Position numbers and translations under genes: made by a program. The notes beneath the pieces are model-generated. The model ran no database searches and was not told where the DNA came from. It was given only the letters and a program-made list of their open reading frames with translations. Of a stretch of DNA of 64,000 nt, positions 41,185 to 49,132 are shown piece by piece. Position 1 is the first letter of the stretch. Every line of letters begins with the position of its first letter. Origin of the DNA: Cytophagales bacterium (GTDB lineage: Bacteria; Bacteroidota; Bacteroidia; Cytophagales; Cyclobacteriaceae); the NCBI GenBank assembly GCA_022360015.1, contig JAKSDQ010000126.1, forward strand, positions 1 to 64,000, in the 5' to 3' direction.

Positions 41185-44100
41185 TTAAAAAGTAACATTA
41201 AGACCTACCGTGAAGGTTCTGGGCTTGGGGTACTGGAAAAATTCTATGCCCTGTGAGAAAGCTTGTCCATAAGTGGAAAACTCCGGATCATAGCCTGTAA
41301 ACTCAGTGATGACAAACAGGTTCTGGCCACTGAGGTACACCTGAAGGTTTTGCAAGCCTAATTTTTCGATCTTAGGGAGGGGGAAATTATAGAGTAATCT
41401 CACGTTTCTACCCCTTATAAATGAACCGTCTTCCAACCAGTGGGTATCGGAGTTGGTGTCATAACCGGCCCCTGGCCTCCTGACCTGGGCGATAGGCGTA
41501 TTTTGGTTTTCCGGCGTCCAGGCATTCAGTACGGTGGCATAACTGTTGGCCAGAGTTTGGCGATCCTCTACAGAATGTTTAGTCATAAGAAAAACATCCA
41601 CACCCTGCACAAATTGCAGGTCAAACATCAATTCAAATCCCTTGTAACGAAAAGTATTGGCGATGTTCATGGTCCATTCGGGATTATTATTACCAATAAT
41701 GGTATGGTCATCCCCATTGATAACACCATCGTTATTTAAGTCTAGGTACTTAAGATCACCTGGTAACTTGCCAAATTCAGCAGCCTGGGCCGCTTCATCA
41801 GTACCCCAGGTTCCCAGTCTTATTGGCCCCCAGAAAGAGCCAACCGGTTCACCCACTCGAAGTATATTTGTCTGACCTAAAAACCATGGCCCTGGAAAGA
41901 TATCATCGTTTTGCTCTCCGAGTGCCAGTATTTCATTGCGGTTAAGGTAAAAGTTAGTGGCTGTTTCCCAATAAAATTCCCCGGTAAGATTTCTGGTGAT
42001 CAAAGAAAATTCAAATCCCCTGTTTTCTACCGATCCTATGTTTCTAAACACTGAAGAAAAACCTGTCGACCATGGCACCGGTGCAGACAATAATAAGTCT
42101 TTGGTCGTTTTAATATAATAATCAGCGGTAAGATCGACCCTGCCGTCAAATAATCCAAGGTCTATTCCAATATCAAATTGTTCCGTTCTTTCCCATTTCA
42201 AGTCAGGGTTAGCCAAAGAGCTCTGAGGAGTGCCGGGAAACCGCTCTCCTCCAAAGATGGCAGTATTGGCACCTAACCGGGCAATTGATTCAAATTCGCC
42301 AATTTCTGTGTTTCCGACAACACCGTAGCTTGTCCTTAACTTAAGGTTGCTAATAGCACGCAAATTATCGAAAAAACCTTCATCGGAAATCCGCCAGGCA
42401 AATGCGCCGGAAGGAAAAAAGGAATACCTGTTGTTCCTACCAAACCTGGAAGAACCGTCATACCGGCCGGTTACGGTAAAAAGATAACGCTCGTTAAAAG
42501 TATAATTGATTCGGGCAAAATAAGAATTCAAATTCCATTGTGAGACATCAGATGCGGGCGGTCTGGGATTAAATCCTATACCGAGGTTATTGAATTGATA
42601 AAAATCGTCAGTAAAACCTTCGGCACCTGCAAAAGAAAACTCTCTTTTAAATTCCTGCCAGCTCAAACCGGCCATAACTGTAATACTGTTCTTTTCATTA
42701 ATCTCCTTATCGTAAGTCAGATAATTCTCATTTTGCCAGTACGTTGTTCGCCAGTTCCGGATCGATGCGATGCCTTGCTGGTTGGCAGAAAGTGAATTCA
42801 GCTCACGACCTGAATAAAAACGGCGTTTGTTATGCCATGAGTCAACACCGACACTGGTTCTCAAAGAAAGGTCATCGGTGAAATCGATCTGAAAATAGGC
42901 ATTACCTAAAACCTGCATCCTGGTCCACCTGTCTTCCTGGTTCATAAGAATGTTTACCGGGTTCTCCCCACCTTCGGTGCCCGGGAAATCTGCATTACTT
43001 CCCCATGTACCGTCAGGATATCTCACGGGTATAATGGGTAAGGCCTCCGAGATCATCCGTAACGTAGAGAGACCTCCTACATTGGCGTCTATCCTGTTTT
43101 CTTCAAAAGAATTAAAACTCAGGTTTCCACCTATTTTCAACCATTCTTTGGTATTTGAGTCCAGTGTAAGCCTGCCGTTAAACCTTTCCAGGAAAGAAGT
43201 TTTGATGATGCCTTCCTGATTCATATAACCCAGAAACACACCGTAAGTATTGTTTTCACTACCACCCCGGATGCTCAGTTGGTGGTTATGGGTGATGGCT
43301 GTCCGGGTAGCTTCTTCCTGCCAGTCCGTGTCATACAAAGGGTTACCCTCTGCGTCAAATAGATTTGAAAGCGAAGGATCAGTAGGATCATTTTCCTGGT
43401 ATTTTCCCTGTGCCCAGCCCTGAGGATCAAATTTTTCACTGTTTTCAAAGGCCATCCGGTCTATCAGCATGTATTCCTCCGCATTGAGCAAATCCATTTT
43501 CCCGGCTAACCTCCCAACACTCATGAAACCATTGTAACTGATCGTGGCGGCTTCTGCCCTCCCTCTTTTAGTGGTAACAAGAATAACTCCATTGGCTCCT
43601 CTGGCACCATAAATCGCAGTAGCCGATGCATCTTTAAGCACTTCTATAGACTCAATGTCATTTGGATTAAGAAACTCAATACCCCCTACACCAATGATTC
43701 CATCCACCACATATAAAGGATCATTGCTGGAGTTAATAGAATTATTACCCCTGATTCGAACCCTGGTGGCACTGCCCGGCCTTCCCGAATTCATGGCCAC
43801 GTCCACACCGGCCACTCTCCCGGCCAAAGCTTCGGTCACACTAGCCGCTGGTCTGTCAACCAAAACATCCGATTTCACAGATCCTACCGAACCTGTTAAG
43901 TCACTCTTTTTCTGTGTTCCGTAACCGATCACCACCACCTCTGCCAGGCTGGTGATATCCGGCATCATGACAACATCGATTTGTGTTCTGCTGTCGATTT
44001 CAATTTCTTCGTCAAGATATCCAACAAAAGAAAAAACCAATGTAGTCGCATCATCCGGAACCTGTAATTTGTACTCGCCGTTGATGTCTGTCACTGTTCC

Positions 44101-44652
44101 AATGTTTGTCCCTTTTACAAGTACATTCACGCCTGGCAATGCCTCTCCCACATCGGAGGTAACTCTACCGGAAACACTCTTCTCAATCAGACTCGGTAAT
44201 TTGTCTTTTATGGCTGGTTCCCGCACCGTTCCGGGGAGAAAATCTTTTTGTAGATCATCCTGTAAAGGCGATGACTGAATCTTTTTTACAGTATCATCTG
44301 ACGCCCCGGCCTTTTGAATAACATAGTATCCCTCTTTAATTTTCTTATAGCTCAGATTGAAAGTTTTAAGTACCTTTCTCAAGGTCTCATCAAGATCATC
44401 TCCTACTTCTACCTTTTGGTGGGTTGCTACCACTTTGTCCCTGACAAGCTTTTCCTCATAAGCAAACCTTACGTCGAATTTCGTTGAAATCCTTTGCAGA
44501 ATCAGTTGAAGCGACCTTTGATCCACTTCCTTTTGTTCCTGGCTAAATATCTTGCTGGAGGCCAAGATGTTCTGTCCATTACCCTGGAATAGTACAAGAC
44601 AGAAAATTACGCTTAGCAAATTTCTACCGCGTGTCGGTAACATTTTCATCAT
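41185..44652 (-). CDS. SusC/RagA-family TonB-dependent outer-membrane transporter with STN domain
   Basis: About 1155 residues from the ATG at 44650-44652 (MMKMLPTRGRNLLSVIFCLV). A longer in-frame start at 44742 would run into the end of the upstream FecR gene and is unlikely. The order is signal peptide, STN domain (QLILQRISTKFDVRFAYEE to KIKEGYYVIQ), carboxypeptidase-regulatory-like domain (VSGRVTSDVGEALPGVNV), plug (SIEVLKDASATAIYGARGANGV) and barrel ending RTFTVGLNVTF. The STN domain fits control by the upstream FecR/sigma pair. Its substrate is unknown because the locus encodes no enzyme. Confidence 0.94.
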   Translation of the reverse strand: MMKMLPTRGRNLLSVIFCLVLFQGNGQNILASSKIFSQEQKEVDQRSLQLILQRISTKFDVRFAYEEKLVRDKVVATHQKVEVGDDLDETLRKVLKTFNLSYKKIKEGYYVIQKAGASDDTVKKIQSSPLQDDLQKDFLPGTVREPAIKDKLPSLIEKSVSGRVTSDVGEALPGVNVLVKGTNIGTVTDINGEYKLQVPDDATTLVFSFVGYLDEEIEIDSRTQIDVVMMPDITSLAEVVVIGYGTQKKSDLTGSVGSVKSDVLVDRPAASVTEALAGRVAGVDVAMNSGRPGSATRVRIRGNNSINSSNDPLYVVDGIIGVGGIEFLNPNDIESIEVLKDASATAIYGARGANGVILVTTKRGRAEAATISYNGFMSVGRLAGKMDLLNAEEYMLIDRMAFENSEKFDPQGWAQGKYQENDPTDPSLSNLFDAEGNPLYDTDWQEEATRTAITHNHQLSIRGGSENNTYGVFLGYMNQEGIIKTSFLERFNGRLTLDSNTKEWLKIGGNLSFNSFEENRIDANVGGLSTLRMISEALPIIPVRYPDGTWGSNADFPGTEGGENPVNILMNQEDRWTRMQVLGNAYFQIDFTDDLSLRTSVGVDSWHNKRRFYSGRELNSLSANQQGIASIRNWRTTYWQNENYLTYDKEINEKNSITVMAGLSWQEFKREFSFAGAEGFTDDFYQFNNLGIGFNPRPPASDVSQWNLNSYFARINYTFNERYLFTVTGRYDGSSRFGRNNRYSFFPSGAFAWRISDEGFFDNLRAISNLKLRTSYGVVGNTEIGEFESIARLGANTAIFGGERFPGTPQSSLANPDLKWERTEQFDIGIDLGLFDGRVDLTADYYIKTTKDLLLSAPVPWSTGFSSVFRNIGSVENRGFEFSLITRNLTGEFYWETATNFYLNRNEILALGEQNDDIFPGPWFLGQTNILRVGEPVGSFWGPIRLGTWGTDEAAQAAEFGKLPGDLKYLDLNNDGVINGDDHTIIGNNNPEWTMNIANTFRYKGFELMFDLQFVQGVDVFLMTKHSVEDRQTLANSYATVLNAWTPENQNTPIAQVRRPGAGYDTNSDTHWLEDGSFIRGRNVRLLYNFPLPKIEKLGLQNLQVYLSGQNLFVITEFTGYDPEFSTYGQAFSQGIEFFQYPKPRTFTVGLNVTF

Positions 44653-44687
44653 ATTTTGTAATTTTAAGGTTGAACATTTTATATTAT

Positions 44688-44724
44688 CCCGACAACTTAA
44701 AGGGCCGAATCTTTGATTGTCGGG
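44688..44724 (-). promoter_or_regulatory. Hairpin between fecR and susC (second locus)
   Basis: CCCGACAA (44688-44695) and TTGTCGGG (44717-44724) form a perfect 8-bp outer stem. An inner TTAAAG/CTTTGA stem can continue it past a one-base bulge. On the minus strand it follows the fecR stop after an A-rich run and is followed by A+T-rich sequence and then the susC start. This is the same arrangement as at 3727-3758. On the plus strand it is followed by a T-run. Confidence 0.6.
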
Positions 44725-44728
44725 TTTT

Positions 44729-45763
44729 TTATTTATTTGCAATTACAATTGTGTCATTAATCATGGTCATTTTCAAATCCAAAGACTCAGATAGTAATGT
44801 CAGTAAAAAATCCGCATCCTCAACCGGTACTTCCGCTGTAAATGCCCGGTCATTTATTTCCGGATCTTTGACAACGACATTTAAACCATGATAATCCTTG
44901 AAAATTTGAACAATTTCCGAAACAGGTGTTCCTTTAAATACCAAAATCCGATCCTTCCACGACGTATATTTTTTGGTATCATTTAATGATTTCTGTACCG
45001 TTTTCTTAGTGGACGGAGAGTATTTTACAATTTCTCCGGGTTGCATAAGAATTTCGGTAGTTTCATCCTGGTCGGGAATCCTTAAATTAACCTGCCCGTT
45101 TTCCAGTACCACTTTCACTTCCTCTCCGCGATCGTTTACATTAAAATCTGTTCCAAGCACCTCTACCTCGATATCATTTGTGTAAACAATAAATTTCCGA
45201 TGGTTATTAAGATGTTTTACGGAGAAAAAAGCCTCACCCTTCAGCCATAACTCCCTTTCTTGCTCGCTATTCCAGTTCAACGAATAAGAAATCTTTGAAT
45301 TAGGGCCCAAGGTTACATAAGAACCATCAGAAAGTTGTATGGTTTTAACTTCACTGTAAGTTGTTTCGAACTTGTTTTTACCCGTGTAAAGAGAAAACAT
45401 GGAAAAGAATAGTACCGAAAGGGATACAACCACCAGACTTATGACAGCCGCAGCAGTCCAATACTGGAATTTACGGCTAGGCCGCGGCAGAGCATGTTTC
45501 CGAACGGGTTCTTTGTACCGGTGATAAGACTTTTGCAATCTATCCCAAACTTCCTGATAGTCTTCCTGGGAAGAATGTCCAACTTTAAAGTTTAAGTCTT
45601 CCAGCATTTGCCGGGCCAATTTTGTCTCGGCGGCTTTTTCAGGGTGCATGGCAAGCCAATTTTTCCAGAACAGATCCGTATCCGGATCGGGATTTTTGAC
45701 CCACCTTACAAAAAAGTCATCCATCATAAAGTCACTGGCCAAGTAATTTTGATATTTCATCAA
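44729..45763 (-). CDS. FecR-family anti-sigma factor
   Basis: A 344-residue inner-membrane anti-sigma factor. The cytoplasmic N-terminus (about 1-90; MDDFFVRWVKNPDPDTDLFWKNWL) is followed by a membrane helix near 105-125 (WTAAAVISLVVVSLSVLFFSMF), a FecR domain (about 135-235; VKTIQLSDGSYVTLGPNSKISY, GEAFFSVKH) and a DUF4974-type domain (about 270-344). It should link the STN domain of the SusC encoded downstream to the sigma factor at 45955-46608. Spacing to that sigma gene is about 190 bases. Confidence 0.93.
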   Translation of the reverse strand: MMKYQNYLASDFMMDDFFVRWVKNPDPDTDLFWKNWLAMHPEKAAETKLARQMLEDLNFKVGHSSQEDYQEVWDRLQKSYHRYKEPVRKHALPRPSRKFQYWTAAAVISLVVVSLSVLFFSMFSLYTGKNKFETTYSEVKTIQLSDGSYVTLGPNSKISYSLNWNSEQERELWLKGEAFFSVKHLNNHRKFIVYTNDIEVEVLGTDFNVNDRGEEVKVVLENGQVNLRIPDQDETTEILMQPGEIVKYSPSTKKTVQKSLNDTKKYTSWKDRILVFKGTPVSEIVQIFKDYHGLNVVVKDPEINDRAFTAEVPVEDADFLLTLLSESLDLKMTMINDTIVIANK

Positions 45764-45954
45764 GTATTTGTCAAGTACATTTTACCTTCACTTATTAAAA
45801 GAAAAGAGTTTTTAGAAAACTCCTTTTTTTGTGAAAAAATTACAATACACTCAAGTTATTATGATTTTTTTTGCGATTTATTCACTTATTATCCTAAAAA
45901 AATACAGATTTGACAATGTTTTTGGGGTTCTCCTATATGCCCAAAAACAGTAAC

Positions 45955-46608
45955 CTATAAAAGACAAAAGACAAGCGCGGAAATATGTATTTCTAAGTGT
46001 TTTCGCAAGTTATCCAGGGCCTTGTAGATAAGGCTGCGTGTTGATTTAATGTTGTTGGAACCCATTAACTCAGCAATCTGTTGAAAAGAGTATCCCTCAT
46101 AAAATCTTAAGTACACAGCTTCTTTCTGTCGCGATGGGAGTTTTTTAAGGGATTTGTTCAACTGATTAATACGCCAGTTGCGGGATTCTGATATGATTAG
46201 ATTTTCTTCAAAAGATATGGTTACCTGGAAATGATAGTTATCAAGGATATCGCCAGTTAACAAAGCAGGATGAGATTCGGATAATTTACCGGCAAGAATG
46301 CGACGAAAGGAACGATACAAGTAAAATTTAACAGGATCGGCATCATTACTTTCATCCGGCGTGAATGAAGTGAGCGTGCTACGATATTTTCTGAGATTTA
46401 TGAATAAGTCATGAATACTATCTTTCACCAACTCTTTGTCTACGGTAAACTTGGTACCATAATTATAAAGAGAATGGAAATATTCCTTATACAAATAAGC
46501 AAATGCCTTGTCATCTCCACCTTTGAATTGAATCCAGTTTGCAAGGTTATTTGAAGCCTTCCTTTTACTATTTTGATCCGAATTGATACCCACTTTTTGA
46601 CGATTCAA
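45955..46608 (-). CDS. ECF RNA polymerase sigma factor (FecI-like)
   Basis: A 217-residue ECF sigma factor. Region 2 is near 28-100 (AFAYLYKEYFHSLYNYGTKFTVDKELVKDSIHDLFINLRKY) and region 4 near 145-205 (LPSRQKEAVYLRFYEGYSFQQIAELM, then STRSLIYKALDNLRKHL). The first 25 residues are polar and basic and may be an extension if an internal start is used. It begins the minus-strand sigma/FecR/SusC/SusD locus and should activate the susC promoter after surface signalling. Confidence 0.92.
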   Translation of the reverse strand: MNRQKVGINSDQNSKRKASNNLANWIQFKGGDDKAFAYLYKEYFHSLYNYGTKFTVDKELVKDSIHDLFINLRKYRSTLTSFTPDESNDADPVKFYLYRSFRRILAGKLSESHPALLTGDILDNYHFQVTISFEENLIISESRNWRINQLNKSLKKLPSRQKEAVYLRFYEGYSFQQIAELMGSNNIKSTRSLIYKALDNLRKHLEIHISALVFCLL

Positions 46609-47040
46609 ATAAAAGTATTAAACTGATTACCTTTGAATTTTTTCAAATTAGGTTTTGATATTTTAAAATTCAAAATGTATGGTAGGTTTTCGGTATAAAA
46701 AGTTAGGATAAACAATTATAAAATCAACCGGAAAAATCAAAAACACCCGCAAAAGACAATGCAAGGCAACTTTTACAAAAAAATCATAATTATGCCCTGG
46801 CATCACCTGTTTTCTGTGGTAGACCGCTTTATTCTTCAGACTGCATCAATCCGCAGTATTGTAGTATAAAATGTTCATTACGAGCGTATTTTAAAAATCG
46901 ATCACATTTTTTAATGATGCTAAAATTTTGATTTTTTATCCATTGTTTACCTCTTGTATACTTGATAATCCATCCTCTCCCTGTTGCCGGCCGTATCAAT
47001 GACAAGAAATTTTACCCATTACGGTCAGCAAACAAAGTCA
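46609..47040. other. Divergent intergenic region
   Basis: About 430 bases between the sigma factor (minus) and the membrane protein (plus). It is A+T rich near the sigma gene and must hold promoters for both. No gene, RNA or convincing hairpin is seen. Confidence 0.4.
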
Positions 47041-47910
47041 ATGAATACCAACTTAACCCTAAAACCCCGCATAGCTTCGGTCGATATGCTGCGCGGCCTG
47101 GTAATGATCATCATGGCCCTGGACCATGTGCGTCATTTTTTTGGTCCCGAGGTTTACGAACCGGAAAATCTGGCGTTCACCTCAGGGCCTTTGTTTTTTA
47201 CCCGCTGGATCACACACTATTGTGCGCCAGTGTTTCTGTTCCTGGCCGGAACAAGCGCATTTCTGTACCTTCAAAACACAAAGTGCGCTACCGGGCATCT
47301 AAGTAAGTTCCTGCTAACCAGAGGCGTTTGGATCATATTCATTGAAATTTTCAGATGGAACCTGATCGTGCAATGGATTCCCTACCAGGCGCTGTTTTTG
47401 CAGGTATTATGGGCCATTGGCTGGTCGGTGGTTATATTGTCCGCGCTGGTATACCTCCCCACCCGCTGGATATTGACCATTGGGTTGTTGCTTATTTTCG
47501 GTCATAACGCACTAGATGGCATCAGAGCCGAAAACCTGGGGTTTTGGGAACCTTTCCGGGCCTTCTTGCACCAGTTTCACAGCGTGATGCTCCTGGATGT
47601 CCCTGTCGTATTTTTTTATCCGATCATCCCTTGGGTGGGTGTGATGGCCGGTGATCCTGAACCCTGGACCATTCATGAGCGCGGCCCCTTCTACACCTTC
47701 TTATCAATACTTAATACCGAAAAATATCCGCCTTCCCTGCTATATTTGCTGATGACCTTGGGACCGGCCATCATGCTGCTTAGCAAGTTAGAAAAGTGGT
47801 CGGGCCCTATGGCAGAATTTTGCATCGTATTTGGTAAAGTGCCTTTCTTCTTCTATCTCCTGCACTTTGCAGTTATTCATATTGCCTCAGCCATATGGTC
47901 CTGGTGGTAA
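47041..47910 (+). CDS. DUF1624-type acyltransferase-like membrane protein, probably shortened
   Basis: 289 residues from the ATG at 47041 (MNTNLTLKPRIASVDMLRGL); an upstream in-frame ATG at 46984 is less likely. It matches the DUF1624/heparan-alpha-glucosaminide acetyltransferase-like family: RIASVDMLRGLVMIIMALDHVRHFF, FFTRWITHYCAPVFLFLAGTSAF, then several helices. After PIIPWVGVMA the family normally has about 50 more residues, including a helix, before a GDPxPW block; here GVMA is followed directly by GDPEPWT. The chain also ends soon after FYLLHFAVIHIASAIWSWW, where relatives continue for another 60-80 residues. It is therefore likely internally deleted and C-terminally truncated, possibly non-functional. 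Confidence 0.7.
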   Translation: MNTNLTLKPRIASVDMLRGLVMIIMALDHVRHFFGPEVYEPENLAFTSGPLFFTRWITHYCAPVFLFLAGTSAFLYLQNTKCATGHLSKFLLTRGVWIIFIEIFRWNLIVQWIPYQALFLQVLWAIGWSVVILSALVYLPTRWILTIGLLLIFGHNALDGIRAENLGFWEPFRAFLHQFHSVMLLDVPVVFFYPIIPWVGVMAGDPEPWTIHERGPFYTFLSILNTEKYPPSLLYLLMTLGPAIMLLSKLEKWSGPMAEFCIVFGKVPFFFYLLHFAVIHIASAIWSWW

Positions 47911-48186
47911 GTGTGGGTTATTCTTTCTGTGGGGAAGGCAGAAAAACTATCGAAGCAATTTGAGGTGCTCGGGTTAAGGTGATAGAAATTTTTAAAAGTT
48001 AATTTTGACTGCTTATTAATAATCATTGCTCTAAAAAATGTATGCTGACAGACATTACGCCAATCTTTTTATAAATTTTGGTTAAAAGTCCTGCCAAGCA
48101 TTCAACACCTTTTCAACTATAGCCGTAAGTAAATGCAAATTGAAGTATCGATACTAAGATTAATTCACTCAAAGAAAAGCTATACA

Positions 48187-48660
48187 ATGAAAAGCTATAA
48201 CAAACCCATAAAGGTATTCTTGTTGACCACAGCCTTACTCGGTAGTAGCATGGCGATGGGACAAACACAAAAAGCTGCACATTATAATCTTTCAGGTGAG
48301 CAGGTGGCCATCTCAGGTTATGACGCGGTGAGTTACTTTAAGGGAAAGCCGGCAAAGGGCAAATCACAGCACGAATTTGTCTACAATGGTGTTACCTACC
48401 AGTTTGCCAATGAAAGTAATTTAAAATTATTTGAGACAGATCCTGAAAAGTATGGACCGCAGTATGGCGGCTGGTGTGCTTATGCTATGGGGAAAACCGG
48501 AGAGAAAGTAGAAATCAACCCCAAAACCTACAAAATTGTCGATGAGAAGCTTTATCTGTTTTACAATAAATTTCTGACCAATACCCTGGAAACCTGGAAT
48601 GAAGACGAAAAAAATCTAAAAGAAAAGGCCGATAAAAACTGGGCTCAACTCATCGAATAG
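48187..48660 (+). CDS. YHS domain-containing periplasmic protein
   Basis: 157 residues from the ATG at 48187 (MKSYNKPIKVFLLTTALLG); a start at 48133 would precede the signal peptide by 18 polar residues and is less likely. A signal peptide ending SMAMGQ is followed by a YHS domain (AISGYDAVSYFKGKPAKGKSQHEFVYNGVTYQFANESNLKLFETDPEKY) and YGGWCAYAMGKTGEK with the single conserved Cys. Family members often bind metal or accompany metal-handling enzymes. It has no obvious partner here. It ends in TAG, as do several intact genes in the window. Confidence 0.85.
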   Translation: MKSYNKPIKVFLLTTALLGSSMAMGQTQKAAHYNLSGEQVAISGYDAVSYFKGKPAKGKSQHEFVYNGVTYQFANESNLKLFETDPEKYGPQYGGWCAYAMGKTGEKVEINPKTYKIVDEKLYLFYNKFLTNTLETWNEDEKNLKEKADKNWAQLIE

Positions 48661-49132
48661 GTGTATGACAGGGAAATTAGGGGGCAGGTTCATATCAGAA
48701 ATTACATTAGGATACTCATTAATCAATTTTGATAACAAAATTGAGGAAATACAAACCGCCCCCTCCCAAACAAAATACAGATGGTCAATCTACAAACTAC
48801 GGGACCTGCCAGAAATCAGTTAGTGGGTCATCTAATTGATCCCGTAACCATCTTTATAGTATCATTCCGGCAAAATGTTTTCAAAACCCATACCACTCAC
48901 CGGTCAGATACTTGTTTTTATAAACAGATTCACTTTAAACCATCAGGTTATTAAGATCAAATATACCCGCTAGCTCACCTTGCTTAAAAAAAAGTATACC
49001 AGCACATCGATTTAAGCGACAGGGTATCTCCATGAACATGTCAATGTGTTTTGTCTATTAACCAGCGGATTTGGTCTATGGAAACAGGGTGGTCGGTGTT
49101 TTTAATATTTGTCATTTTTATAAGTGTATCAT
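48661..49132. other. Intergenic region, no gene seen
   Basis: About 470 bases between convergent genes. A 7-bp inverted repeat CAATTTT/AAAATTG (48724-48730, 48737-48743) is the only structure noticed and could be part of a terminator for the YHS gene. No reading frame or RNA gene is supported. Confidence 0.4.
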
